Assembly (NCBI GenBank): GCA_026129905.1
Contig: JAHCHE010000007.1
Span: forward strand, 124,001 to 188,000
Reading direction: 5' to 3'
DNA: 64,000 bases
Source of the DNA: Bryobacteraceae bacterium
Lineage (GTDB): Bacteria > Acidobacteriota > Terriglobia > Bryobacterales > Bryobacteraceae
Shown: positions 19,090-28,191 of the stretch, in pieces
Position numbering within the stretch: the first letter of the stretch is position 1
How the letters are laid out: each line of letters opens with the position of its first letter
Made by a program: the position numbers and the translations under genes
The notes under the pieces: model-generated
Told to the model about the DNA's origin: nothing
Seen by the model: only the letters and a program-made list of their open reading frames with translations
Database searches by the model: none

Positions 19090-20493
19090 TCAAACGGCCG
19101 CGCCGTCCAGCCCGATCCGTTCCAAGCGCTCGAGTTCGGCTTCCTGGCGCGCGTCGAGATACAGCCGGGGCTCGGCCGCGAGGACTTCGCGGACCCGCTC
19201 CTGGGCCGCCTCCTCGAGAGTTCGTGCGCCGCGGGCCTCCCAGGTTGATCTCCGGACGCGGGAGGCCAGGCGGGGACGGCTGAGGGCGCGGCGGTAGTTG
19301 GCGAGCGTGTGCTCGGACGTGAGGAAATCGCGGCCGCTGAGGCCGATCTCCCTAATGGCGTCGAGCGCAAGCGTTTCTTCGTTCACCGGTACGCCTTCGC
19401 GAAAGCGCAGGAAGTAACCGGCCACTTCGTCGTCGGCAACCAGCGCTTCCGGTGACATGGCGAGCGTGGATTCCAGGTTGCCCGCGCCCCAGATCAGGTT
19501 GACGCCGGCCGCGGCGTGCGCCGCCCCGGTCATCGTCTTTTCGAGCGTCGCCTGCGCGTCGGCGGTCATCGCCTCGGTGGACATCCACGCCGCGCAGGGC
19601 AGGCCGTGATAGCGGGCCAGGTCGGCGCCGGCGGCCTGCAGCAGCGCGTTCTCCGGAGCGCCGGTGAGAGCGATGGCGGAGGCCATGTCGATCACGTGCG
19701 CGAACCCGAGGTTGTAGATGCACGGGCGGCCTGGCTCCAGAAGCTGGTTGATCACCAGTCCGCTCAACGCGTCGGCGTCGCCCACCGCGAGGCATCCGGC
19801 CAGAGTCACCGGCGCCGTCGCGCCGCCCAGCGGCTCGGAGTTGATCATCACCGGCGCGCCAAAGCCCGCGGTCTGCTGAAAGACGCCCAGCGCGAGCGAA
19901 GTCCAATGCAGTGGGCTGAGGATGCTGAACCCGGTGCTCACGACGGGCCGTTCGCGGAGACTCGCGCCGTCCAGCAGCGCCTGGGCCATCTCCATCACCA
20001 GCCGCCCGCCGCGCGGCGTGTAGATGCAGGGCCGGAGATGCTTCGCCGTATGGCGGGCCATGATGCGGAAGCCAACAAAATCGCGGCACGCGGGAGGGAC
20101 GTCGGCGATCGACGTTCCCACCATGCCGTGGATGTTGGGGCAGGCATCCACGATGCGCGCCAGTTCCGCCAGGTCGGACGAGTTCAGGTCGGCGCGTTCG
20201 CGCCCGCGGGTGATGTAGAGCGCGTTCCCGGTGAGAACCAGGGTGGGACCTCCAGGGGAGAGTTCCCAAAGGTTGCCCCGGCGGTCGGCGATGCGGGCCT
20301 GCCGCGGCGCCTGCCGGACGGCCCACTCGACAAGCTCCGCCGGCAGGCGGACCACCGAATCCTCGACGACCGCGGCGCCGGCGTCGCGCAGCAGATTCAC
20401 GATCTCGGGCGAATCGACGCGAACGCCCACCGTGTCCAGAATCTCCAGCGCCGCATCGTGAATGCGCCGGCAATCGTTGTCGCTCAGGATCAT
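19090..20493 (-). CDS. Trimethylamine-methyltransferase-family (MttB/MtgB-like) protein without pyrrolysine
   Basis: 467 residues with family features throughout: HDAALEILDTVGVRVDSPE at the N-terminus, NALYITRGRERADLNSSDLA, and IWGAGNLESTLAMSPEALV in the C-terminal half. Members form a TIM barrel and move a methyl group from a quaternary or tertiary amine to a corrinoid protein. There is no internal amber codon, so this is a non-pyrrolysine member like the glycine-betaine-type MtgB. No corrinoid protein or corrinoid:H4folate methyltransferase lies next to it, so its partners must be elsewhere. Two UroD-like proteins, a family that also includes corrinoid methyltransferases, occur at 47.6 and 60 kb. 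Confidence 0.82.
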   Translation of the reverse strand: MILSDNDCRRIHDAALEILDTVGVRVDSPEIVNLLRDAGAAVVEDSVVRLPAELVEWAVRQAPRQARIADRRGNLWELSPGGPTLVLTGNALYITRGRERADLNSSDLAELARIVDACPNIHGMVGTSIADVPPACRDFVGFRIMARHTAKHLRPCIYTPRGGRLVMEMAQALLDGASLRERPVVSTGFSILSPLHWTSLALGVFQQTAGFGAPVMINSEPLGGATAPVTLAGCLAVGDADALSGLVINQLLEPGRPCIYNLGFAHVIDMASAIALTGAPENALLQAAGADLARYHGLPCAAWMSTEAMTADAQATLEKTMTGAAHAAAGVNLIWGAGNLESTLAMSPEALVADDEVAGYFLRFREGVPVNEETLALDAIREIGLSGRDFLTSEHTLANYRRALSRPRLASRVRRSTWEARGARTLEEAAQERVREVLAAEPRLYLDARQEAELERLERIGLDGAAV

Positions 20494-20559
20494 CGCACCT
20501 AAGGATAGTGCACCTGTCGCCGCGCTGTACGGTACAATCGCCCCGGGGAGGATGCGGGA

Positions 20560-21927
20560 TTGCTTTCACGGAGAGGGTGGTTATGGTGGCCGCTGGCGGG
20601 CGCGGCGTCGATTGGCTCGGCCAGGGCGGCGCAGGGCCGGAGCTCGAAGTCGCTTCGGGAGCGGCTGAGGGATGCGGTTGACCGGATGGAAGTGGTCAAC
20701 ACGCACGAACACATCATTCCCGAAGCGGAACGCACGTCGCAGCCGGTGGATTTCTTCACGCTCGCCGGACATTACGCCATCAACGACGTGATTTCCGCCG
20801 GTTTGCCGGCCGAGACGGCCACCCGCGCGGGAATTTCGCCGGTCGAGCGGTTCCAGGCATTCGAGCCCTACTGGAAACACGCACGGTTTACCGGCTATGG
20901 CCAGGCGCTACGGATCGCGATTCGCGACATCTACGGCTTCGACGAGATCTCCGCGGCGACGCTGCCGAAGATCGACGAGGCCATTGCGGCGAAGAACAAG
21001 CCGGGGCTTTACCGGCAGGTGCTGAAGGAACGCGCCAGGATACGCTACTCGGTGCTGGACGACTACTGGAACCCCGCGCCGAAGCCCGCCGACCCGGAGT
21101 TCTTCGTGCTCGCCCGCAAGTTCGACCGCTACGTGATGCCCGGCTCGCGCAAGGGGATCGAGGAGTTGGAGAAGCTGACCGGCGTTTCCATTACATCGCT
21201 GGCCGGGTTGAAACAGGCGATGGAAAAGAGCTTCGAGCAAAGCCTGGAGGCCGGGATGACGACGGTAAAATCCACCATCGCCTACAACCGCGAACTCCGG
21301 TTCGCCGAAGCGGAGGAAGGCGCCGCGGCGAAAGCGTTCGAGGACCTCGCGCAGGGCAACGCGCCGCTGCCCGAGGGTTTTCGAGCGGCCGTGGAAAGGC
21401 CGTTCCGGACGCTGGAAGACCATATGTTTCATCACCTGGTTCGCCTGGCGGAGGCGCACGGCGTCCCCGTGCAGATCCACACCGGAATCCTGGCGGGCAA
21501 CGGCAATTTCGTAACCAACACGAATCCGACCGGCCTGACGAATCTTTTCTTCCTTTATCCCAAGGTAAAATTCGATTTATTTCATATCAGCTATCCGTAT
21601 CAGGGAGAACTCGCCGCCATGGCCAAGCTGTTTCCGAACGTCCACATCGATTTTTGCTGGGCGCACATTATTTCGCCGGCCGTCTCGCGGCGCGCCCTGC
21701 ACGAATTCCTGGAAACCGTCCCCGTCAACAAGATCTTCGGCTACGGCGGAGACTACCGGTACCCCGAACTGAGTTACGCGCACCTGGTGATGGCCCGGCG
21801 CAACATCGTTCAGGTCATGTCGGAAAAAGTGGAGGATGGGTTTTGCTCCGAGGACGAGGCCGTCGCCATCGCGCGGATGCTGCTGGACGAGAACCCGGCG
21901 CGTATGTTTCCAAGAAGGAGGGCATGA
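20560..21927 (+). CDS. Secreted or TAT-type amidohydrolase-family protein
   Basis: 455 residues from TTG. The N-terminus (RRGWLWWPLAGAASIGSARA) resembles a signal peptide with twin Arg. NTHEHIIPE near residue 48 is the first metal motif of amidohydrolases (HxH), and IHTGILAGNG plus FHISYPYQGEL and IDFCWAHIISP carry later His/Asp candidates. The layout resembles uronate-isomerase-like or COG2159 members, so hydrolysis or decarboxylation of a ring or acid substrate is possible. Its stop overlaps the start of the next gene (ATGA), so the two are translationally coupled. Confidence 0.7.
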   Translation: MLSRRGWLWWPLAGAASIGSARAAQGRSSKSLRERLRDAVDRMEVVNTHEHIIPEAERTSQPVDFFTLAGHYAINDVISAGLPAETATRAGISPVERFQAFEPYWKHARFTGYGQALRIAIRDIYGFDEISAATLPKIDEAIAAKNKPGLYRQVLKERARIRYSVLDDYWNPAPKPADPEFFVLARKFDRYVMPGSRKGIEELEKLTGVSITSLAGLKQAMEKSFEQSLEAGMTTVKSTIAYNRELRFAEAEEGAAAKAFEDLAQGNAPLPEGFRAAVERPFRTLEDHMFHHLVRLAEAHGVPVQIHTGILAGNGNFVTNTNPTGLTNLFFLYPKVKFDLFHISYPYQGELAAMAKLFPNVHIDFCWAHIISPAVSRRALHEFLETVPVNKIFGYGGDYRYPELSYAHLVMARRNIVQVMSEKVEDGFCSEDEAVAIARMLLDENPARMFPRRRA

Positions 21928-22988
21928 AAATGGCCGCTTCCCGTGTGGTGTCGCGGCGCGGCCTGCTCCTCGGCGCGCTGGGCGCCGCCCGCGCGGAGGA
22001 ACCGGACCTGTCCCGCTACGAAACGCCGTACAAGCTTGGCAGACTGGCGCTGGCGGCCGACCCGGATCCGACGGCGTTCGATCACCGCGCTGTCGATTGT
22101 CCGTTCGTTTTCCGTTACGGCGGCGAGTTCCGCATGACGTATCTCGGCTTCGACGGAACGGGCTACCAGACGGGTCTCGCCGCGTCGTCCGACCTGGCGA
22201 CCTGGCGCAAACTGGGCTGCATCCTGCGGCGCGATCCGAGTTCGCCCATCACGCGCTACAACGTGGCGCTCAACTGGATCGTGCGGGATTCCGAGCTCCG
22301 GTCTCCGGGAGAACTGAAGAAGGTCAAGGGGCGGTTCCTCGGCGTCTTCCACGCCTATCCGAATCCCGGCTACGAAGAGGGACCGGCGGTGATCGGGCTT
22401 TGCCGCAGCGGCGATCTGATGAAGTGGGACCTGGGCGACATCTGCCTGCGGCCGGAGGATGGCGCGGATTGGGAGCGAGGCGGGTTGTACAAGCCGTGCC
22501 TGGTGGAGCACGACGGCGTCTACTACCTTTTCTACAACGCCAAGACGCGGACATTTCCCAAGTCCGAGGGAGGCGGCTGGCGCGAACAGACGGGAGTCGC
22601 GACGTCCACCGATCTCAAGGCCTGGAAGCGGTTCGAAGGAAATCCCATCGTCAGGAACGGGCCCGCGGGCAGCCCGGATGAGCGGTTCGCCAGCGATCCA
22701 TGCGTCATGCTCGACGGCAAGCGATGGGTGCTGTTCTATTTTGGGCTGGACGCCAAGGGCGTCGCGCGGGACCTGCTGGCTTACGGCGACGATCCGTTTC
22801 ACATGAAGAAGGCGGACCGTATCCTCATCGACGTGGGACCTCCCGGAAGCATCGATTCCACGTACGCGCACAAGCCCTCGGTGATCGAGCACGACGGCGC
22901 GCTCTATCACTTCTACTGCGCCGTCTCCGGCCGCGGGCCCAGTGAAGTGCGCGGAATCTCCTTGGCGCGCTCCCGCCCGTGGGGCTGA
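21924..22988 (+). CDS. Secreted five-bladed beta-propeller glycosidase-like protein
   Basis: 354 residues from the ATG after AAGGAGGGC; this ATG overlaps the TGA of the amidohydrolase. A short TAT-like leader (SRRGLLLGALGAARAEEP) is followed by repeated propeller blades: VFRYGGEFRMTYLGFDG, KPCLVEHDGVYYLFYNAK, DPCVMLDGKRWVLFYFG and KPSVIEHDGALYHFYCAV. This spacing matches GH43/GH130/GH32-like five-bladed propellers acting on beta-linked sugars. The exact family and catalytic acids cannot be fixed by eye. Coupled with the amidohydrolase, it may process one substrate. Confidence 0.68.
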   Translation: MKMAASRVVSRRGLLLGALGAARAEEPDLSRYETPYKLGRLALAADPDPTAFDHRAVDCPFVFRYGGEFRMTYLGFDGTGYQTGLAASSDLATWRKLGCILRRDPSSPITRYNVALNWIVRDSELRSPGELKKVKGRFLGVFHAYPNPGYEEGPAVIGLCRSGDLMKWDLGDICLRPEDGADWERGGLYKPCLVEHDGVYYLFYNAKTRTFPKSEGGGWREQTGVATSTDLKAWKRFEGNPIVRNGPAGSPDERFASDPCVMLDGKRWVLFYFGLDAKGVARDLLAYGDDPFHMKKADRILIDVGPPGSIDSTYAHKPSVIEHDGALYHFYCAVSGRGPSEVRGISLARSRPWG

Positions 22989-23081
22989 GCCGCCGTTGCG
23001 ATTTTCAAAGCTATACTTGTGTGTTTAATGAAAAACGCCGCGCAAACACTCTGTAATCCGCGCGATCCCGCAACCTAACTC

Positions 23082-24047
23082 ATGAGCGCGCTGTGGGCCA
23101 TCACCAGCTTCTTCAATCCGGCGGGATACCGGCGAAGGGTGGAGAACTACCGCGTCTTTCGGGAGCGGCTTCGGGCGCCCTTGATCGCGGTCGAGCTGTC
23201 CTTCACCGGCGCCTTCGCGCTGCGGCCCGGCGACGCGGAAGTCCTCGTCCAACTCGATCGGGGCGACATCCTGTTTCAGAAAGAGCGCCTGCTGAACATC
23301 GCCTTGCGGCATCTGCCGCCCGAGTGCGAGGCGGTCGCCTGGCTCGACTGCGACGTGATCTTCGGTTCGGACGACTGGACGGCAACCACGCTGGAAGCCC
23401 TCGAACGCTTCGCCGTCGCGCAGCCCTTCAGTGAGCGGTACGACCTGGCCCCGGAGGCGCGGCCGGAGGACATCGAGGGCGCCGAAAAACTCTACGACCG
23501 GCTTTCATTGATGGCAACGATCGCCCGCGAGGGGCTGACCGGCGCGGATTTCCGCGAGACGAAGCCGCCCCTGAAAAATCCCGCCTGGGGGTTGGCGTGG
23601 GCCGCGCGACGGGATGTGCTGGACAAGCACGGCCTTTATGATGCGTGTGTGTTCACCAGCGGCGACATAGCTATGTTCTGCGCGGCTGCTGGCGCGCACA
23701 ACGGCGGATTCATGCGGGGCCGGATGAACGAACGCTCGTTCCGGCACTACGCCGAGTGGGCCGGGCCGTTTCATGAAACCGTGCGCGGCAGCGTAGGACA
23801 CGTCGACGGGCGCCTTTATCACCTCTGGCACGGCGGCATCGCGGAGCGAAGGTACGGCCGGTGTCACGAAGAATTACGGGACCTGGGCTTCGATCCCTAC
23901 ACCGACATCGCTATGACGGACCAGGGCGCCTGGCGGTGGTGTACCGACAAACCGGAACTGCACGCGCGCCTGCGAGAGTACTTCCACTCGCGAGAGGAGG
24001 ACGCCGAGCCGTCGTCTAGCGCGGCAGCGAGGCGGGCGCCGGCTTGA
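23082..24047 (+). CDS. GT-A-like glycosyltransferase-type protein, paralogue A
   Basis: 321 residues starting MSALWAITSFFNPAGYRRR. The core AVAWLDCDVIF near residue 90 has the Asp-Cys-Asp arrangement of a DxD metal/nucleotide-sugar site in GT-A enzymes, and VLVQLDRGDILFQKERLLNI precedes it. Further conserved blocks are AWGLAWAARRDVLDKHGLYD and LYHLWHGGIAERRY. It is clearly paralogous to the leftward gene at 28192-29133 along its length. It opens a run of four coupled genes: the next start overlaps its stop as TTGA. Function as a glycosyltransferase is inferred from the fold motif and the neighbouring GT4. Confidence 0.68.
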   Translation: MSALWAITSFFNPAGYRRRVENYRVFRERLRAPLIAVELSFTGAFALRPGDAEVLVQLDRGDILFQKERLLNIALRHLPPECEAVAWLDCDVIFGSDDWTATTLEALERFAVAQPFSERYDLAPEARPEDIEGAEKLYDRLSLMATIAREGLTGADFRETKPPLKNPAWGLAWAARRDVLDKHGLYDACVFTSGDIAMFCAAAGAHNGGFMRGRMNERSFRHYAEWAGPFHETVRGSVGHVDGRLYHLWHGGIAERRYGRCHEELRDLGFDPYTDIAMTDQGAWRWCTDKPELHARLREYFHSREEDAEPSSSAAARRAPA

Positions 24048-25249
24048 CGATCCTGCACCTCGTAGCGAACCGGGTCCTGCCGCATCCCGGCGGACTCCAG
24101 GAGTCCGTGATCCGGATCGGGCGAAGCCTGGCATCGGCCGGCTTTCGGGTGATTGTCTACACGCTCTACCAACCGGCCGAGTACCGGTGCGCCGATCCAT
24201 CGCACCAGGGCCTCCAGGTGCTGCACCTGGGGGGACGGGAGTTGCTGCTGGGGCCTTACCTCGACGGCGGTGCGCCGGAGTTGCTGGCGACGGAGCGGAG
24301 CCGCGTCACGGCTCTGCTGTTGCGGAACGCGATCGAGCGTCGAACCCACAGCGAACCGGACGCTCGCCACGTAGTCATTTCGTTCTACGCCTCCGGAACG
24401 GGCTTCCTGGCGCAGATGGCCGCGGCCAGCCTCCGGCTTCCGCACATTGTTTCGGTCCGCGGCACCGACTTCGAGTTGGACGTGTTTGGCGCGAAACAGC
24501 ACCCGAGACTGCGGGCCGCGATCGATGGCGCCGCACAGGTGATCACCACCAACCGCGAGCAGGCCGATGCGCTATCCGCGATGTTCCACCCGCGGCGGAC
24601 GGTTCGCACTATCCACAATGCGCTGCCGGACGCCGGCGCGCGGCCGTTCTGGAAAACGCCGCCCGTCGAAACGATCCGCTTAATCAGCGACTGCGGATTT
24701 TCCGGAAGGAAAGCCACGCACCTGCTGCTGCGGGCGGCGGCTTCGCTGATGGACCAGGGTTTCGACGCATCATTGACGGTGCTCGGCTCGACGTTCTGGC
24801 TGGAGTCGCCCGCCTATTGGGAAGAGCGCCGGCGAGAGTACGAATCGTCACATCCCGGGCGCTTCTTCTTTCCCGGCCAGGTGAGTCATGAGGAGCTGGA
24901 TCGCCGCCTGCTTTCGTCGCACATCTACTGTTCGGCCAGCCTGGCCGAGGGCTCCTCCATGAGCCGCATCCGGGCGCTGACGTTGGGCATTCCGATGGTG
25001 ACCACCGCCAACGGGGGCATGCCGGAACTGGCCGCCGGCTGCCGCCATGTGCGGCTGTGCCCCGCCGGTGATTGGCAAGCGCTGGCAGCCGAAACGGAGG
25101 CCGCGGCGGGGGAGATTCGCGCCGGGACGCTGGAGCCGGACGAGCGCTGCGTCGCGCGATGGCGCGAGCATTTCCGGGTCGAGCGCGAGCGGGACGAGTG
25201 GGTCCGCGCGATTGAGCTGGTCCTGCGCGAGGAAGCCGCGCGAGTATGA
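24044..25249 (+). CDS. GT4-family glycosyltransferase with altered EX7E motif
   Basis: 401 residues. N-terminal HLVANRVLPHPGGLQESV is the acceptor loop of GT-B enzymes; IVSVRGTDFELDVFG and GFSGRKATHLLLRAAASL belong to the linker and donor domains. In GT4 enzymes the donor site carries Glu-x7-Glu; here the block is AEGSSMSRIRALTLG, so the second Glu is replaced by Arg, which is unusual. The start TTG overlaps the upstream stop, and the next gene starts inside the end of this one (ATGAG), so the cluster is translated as a unit. Confidence 0.8.
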   Translation: MTILHLVANRVLPHPGGLQESVIRIGRSLASAGFRVIVYTLYQPAEYRCADPSHQGLQVLHLGGRELLLGPYLDGGAPELLATERSRVTALLLRNAIERRTHSEPDARHVVISFYASGTGFLAQMAAASLRLPHIVSVRGTDFELDVFGAKQHPRLRAAIDGAAQVITTNREQADALSAMFHPRRTVRTIHNALPDAGARPFWKTPPVETIRLISDCGFSGRKATHLLLRAAASLMDQGFDASLTVLGSTFWLESPAYWEERRREYESSHPGRFFFPGQVSHEELDRRLLSSHIYCSASLAEGSSMSRIRALTLGIPMVTTANGGMPELAAGCRHVRLCPAGDWQALAAETEAAAGEIRAGTLEPDERCVARWREHFRVERERDEWVRAIELVLREEAARV

Positions 25250-26874
25250 GATTCGACAAAATCTGGTCCCGGTCGCGCGGACTGATCAGCCTGGCGCGCC
25301 ACATTCCCCCGTTCCTGGCCGAGCCGCTCTCGGCCGCACAGGCGGAAGCCACCACCGCCAAAGGCGTGGTCGAGCGCGAGGGGCGGTTCCTGTCCAAGCT
25401 GGATCGCGCCGTCTACGCGAATCCCCGCAGCCCCTACCGAAAGCTCCTCGAGGCGAGCGGCTGCGAATTTGGCGACGTCGAACGCCTGGTGGCCGCCGAC
25501 GGTCTGGACGGCGCGCTGGCAAAACTCGCCGCCGCGGGCGTGTACCTGACATTCGAAGAATTCAAGGGACGAGTCCCCACGGTACGCGCCAACCGAACCA
25601 TTGAATTTGCGCCGGACGACATGAACGATCCCACGTTCCGCGCGGTGACCAATTCCCGGACGAGCGGTACCAGCGGCTCGCCGATCCAGTTCGGGTGGAG
25701 CTTCGCGCTGAATGCCCAGTGGGCGACGCACTGGTGCCTGTTCTTCGCCGCGAATGGGATCCTTGGCAATCCGCTGATTTTCTGGACGCCCGGCAACGCA
25801 GGCGCTATCGGCCCGCAACTGGCGTGCGCGAAATTCGGCCAGCGGGTGGACGGGTGGTTTGTGTCGCAGGAGATGACGCTGGCGGCCGACCGTCTGTACG
25901 CCTGGTCGCGGCACTGGATCTGCCGGCGGCTCGCTGGTCTGCCTGGCACGCGCAGCGTCGCGTATCACGACACGGCGCCGGTGCTTGAAGCGGTGGCGGG
26001 TTTTCTGCGGGATGAGAGAGGCGTATCGGTGAATACGACGCCAAGCGCGGCGGTCCGGCTCAGCCTTGCTGCCCGGGAGCGCGGCGCGGACCTCAGCGGA
26101 CTCGTCTTCCTGCTGGGCGCCGAACCGTTGACCCCCGCGCGGCGCGAAACCATCGAGGCGTGCGGAGCGCGGGCCACGCCGCTATACGGCTCGACGGAGG
26201 CGGTCTGGACCGGGGGACAATGTCCGCACCCCAGGAACCATGACGAGGTCCACGTTCTGCGCGACCTGCACGCGGTGATCAACGCTCCGGCGGGCGCTTC
26301 CACGGAGTCCGAAGCGCCGCGTCTGCTGTTCACGTCGCTGGCGCCGGTGACCTCGAAAGTGATCCTCAATACCGATATTGGAGACAGCGGCGTGGTCGAA
26401 TACCGCCGCTGCGATTGCCTTTACGATCGCGCGGGCTGCCGGCAGACCATCCACACGATCCGCAGCGCGGACAAGCTCACCGAGTTCGGCGTCACTATCT
26501 GGGTGGCCGACGTGTACGACGTGCTGGAGAACGCGCTGCCGCGGCGCTATCGGGCAGCGGCCGGCGATTTTCAGCTCATCGAAACTCGGACGCCGGCTGG
26601 CCTGCCCCGATACGTGCTCCTGGCGCATCCGCGCGCGGTGGAGATCGACGAGCAAACGCTGGCGAAAGTCTTTCTGGAGGAACTGGGGCGGCGGAAGACG
26701 TACTATGGCTTCATGACGTCGATCTGGGAACGCGAGAAGGTCCTGGAAGTCCGCCGGCAGGCGCCGATCGCCACCAGCCGCGGCAAGCTGTTGCCGTTCC
26801 TGCGGTTGACGGACCCGGCGCAGCTCGAGCCCGCACTGGCGCGGTCCGGCCGCGAGAGCCGGCGCATCACATGA
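25246..26874 (+). CDS. CapK/PaaK-like adenylate-forming enzyme
   Basis: 542 residues. SRTSGTSGSPIQFG near residue 140 is the Ser/Thr/Gly-rich ATP loop of acyl-adenylate enzymes, and ATPLYGSTEAVWTGGQ near residue 310 is the A5-type motif. The overall layout follows the phenylacetate-CoA ligase/CapK/coenzyme-F390-synthetase branch. CRRCDCLYDRAGC-like cysteines (C in EYRRCDCLYDRAGCRQ) occur near residue 395. CapK relatives appear in capsule loci, where they are thought to activate a carboxylate for transfer to glycan. Its start overlaps the GT4 stop by four bases and a MurF-like ligase follows. Confidence 0.78.
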   Translation: MRFDKIWSRSRGLISLARHIPPFLAEPLSAAQAEATTAKGVVEREGRFLSKLDRAVYANPRSPYRKLLEASGCEFGDVERLVAADGLDGALAKLAAAGVYLTFEEFKGRVPTVRANRTIEFAPDDMNDPTFRAVTNSRTSGTSGSPIQFGWSFALNAQWATHWCLFFAANGILGNPLIFWTPGNAGAIGPQLACAKFGQRVDGWFVSQEMTLAADRLYAWSRHWICRRLAGLPGTRSVAYHDTAPVLEAVAGFLRDERGVSVNTTPSAAVRLSLAARERGADLSGLVFLLGAEPLTPARRETIEACGARATPLYGSTEAVWTGGQCPHPRNHDEVHVLRDLHAVINAPAGASTESEAPRLLFTSLAPVTSKVILNTDIGDSGVVEYRRCDCLYDRAGCRQTIHTIRSADKLTEFGVTIWVADVYDVLENALPRRYRAAAGDFQLIETRTPAGLPRYVLLAHPRAVEIDEQTLAKVFLEELGRRKTYYGFMTSIWEREKVLEVRRQAPIATSRGKLLPFLRLTDPAQLEPALARSGRESRRIT

Positions 26875-26901
26875 GGCATTCAATTAGGCCGAGGGAACGC
26901 C

Positions 26902-28185
26902 ATGCGCGCGCGGCTGCGTGAGATCCCCGCGTTACTTCGAACGCCGGAGGGCCGGCGCAAGATCCGGGGCGGCGCGGAGCACCTGGCGCGGCCGGTCACC
27001 CAACCGATCGCAGGACTGTACCGGCGAACGGTACTGCGGCGGACGAGGATCGTCGCGGTGGTCGGCTCGTTCGGCAAGACGACCACTCGGCGAATCGTCG
27101 CCGCTGCGCTGGGTGACCTCGAGCGCGACCATCGAAAGCGTCCCGCCTCCGCCATACTCGCCATTCCCGCCGGGCATCCCTACGCGGTTTTCGAGATCGG
27201 AATCGACAGCAAGGGGCAGATGGCCCCGATGGCGAAAATGCTCGCTCCCGATATCGCGGTGGTCACCACGGTGGGCAGCGAGCACCTGCGTTCAATGGGA
27301 AGCCTCGAGACCACCCGCCACGAGAAGGCCTACATGGTGCGCGCGCTGCGGCCGGGCGGCCTCGCCGTGCTGAACGGCGACGATCCGAACGTGATGTGGA
27401 TGGCCTCCCAGACCCGGGAGAACGTGATCACGTTCGGCATGGGTGACGGCAACGACGTGCGGGCCTCCGGCGTGACGCTGGATTGGCCGCACGGTTTGAC
27501 GTTCGCGATCCATGCGCGCGGCCAGACCCGCCGGCTGCGGACGCGCTTCGTCGGGCGCCACTTCGTGCTCTCGTTTCTGGCCGCCGCCGCGGCGGCGACG
27601 GAACAAGGCATCGGGCTCGACGAATTCGCGAGCCGCGTGGAAGCCGTTTCTCCCGTGCACGGCCGCCTGCACATCCGCCGGCTGGATAATGGCGCCGTGC
27701 TGTTGTGCGACTACCTGAAATCGACGCACGAGACGATGCACGCTGCGTTGGACGCGCTGGCCGAAATCCCGGCGCGGCGGCGGATCGTAGTGTTTGGCGA
27801 CGTCTCCGAGCCTCGAGGAACGCCCGCGGAAGTCTACGGCGGTCTGGGCGAACGCATCGGCCGCATTGCGCAGAAGGCGATCTTTTTGGGTTGGCGCTTC
27901 CGCCGCTACCGTGCTGGGGCGGTGCGTGGCGGGATGCCGAACAGCGCGGTCGTCGACGCCGGCGAGTCCGTGGCGGCGGCGACGGCAGCGCTTCGCGGGG
28001 ACTTGGGCCCGGGTGACGTCGTGCTGATCAAAGGCCGCGCCGAACAGCGCCTGGACCGCATCGCGCTGGCGCTGGAGGGCCGGCGGGTGGCTTGCGCGCT
28101 GGAGACCTGTTGGCTGAAGGAGCCCCGGTGCAACGAGTGCTCGATGCTCGAGCGCGGCTGGGAAGGGCTGAAACCGGCGACGTGA
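26902..28185 (+). CDS. MurF-like Mur ligase lacking the UDP-substrate domain
   Basis: 427 residues. The ATP loop VVGSFGKTTTRRI appears already near residue 55, whereas true MurF has it after an N-terminal UDP-sugar domain of about 80-100 residues. VTTVGSEHLRSMGSLE and VLNGDDPNVMWM are the central-domain motifs; DYLKSTHETMHAALDAL replaces the MurF motif DSYNANPxSMxAAL. The C-terminal tail has three cysteines (ETCWLKEPRCNECSMLE) that could bind zinc. Mur ligases form amide bonds between a carboxylate and an amino acid. The missing domain and the location with two GTs and a CapK-like enzyme argue for a glycan or capsule substrate instead of peptidoglycan. Confidence 0.78.
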   Translation: MRARLREIPALLRTPEGRRKIRGGAEHLARPVTQPIAGLYRRTVLRRTRIVAVVGSFGKTTTRRIVAAALGDLERDHRKRPASAILAIPAGHPYAVFEIGIDSKGQMAPMAKMLAPDIAVVTTVGSEHLRSMGSLETTRHEKAYMVRALRPGGLAVLNGDDPNVMWMASQTRENVITFGMGDGNDVRASGVTLDWPHGLTFAIHARGQTRRLRTRFVGRHFVLSFLAAAAAATEQGIGLDEFASRVEAVSPVHGRLHIRRLDNGAVLLCDYLKSTHETMHAALDALAEIPARRRIVVFGDVSEPRGTPAEVYGGLGERIGRIAQKAIFLGWRFRRYRAGAVRGGMPNSAVVDAGESVAAATAALRGDLGPGDVVLIKGRAEQRLDRIALALEGRRVACALETCWLKEPRCNECSMLERGWEGLKPAT

Positions 28186-28191
28186 GGCCGG

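Noticed and set aside
22996-23017. Promoter TTGCGA / TATACT before the GT-A paralogue A gene
   Set aside because: The spacing between the hexamers is only ten bases, too short for sigma-70.
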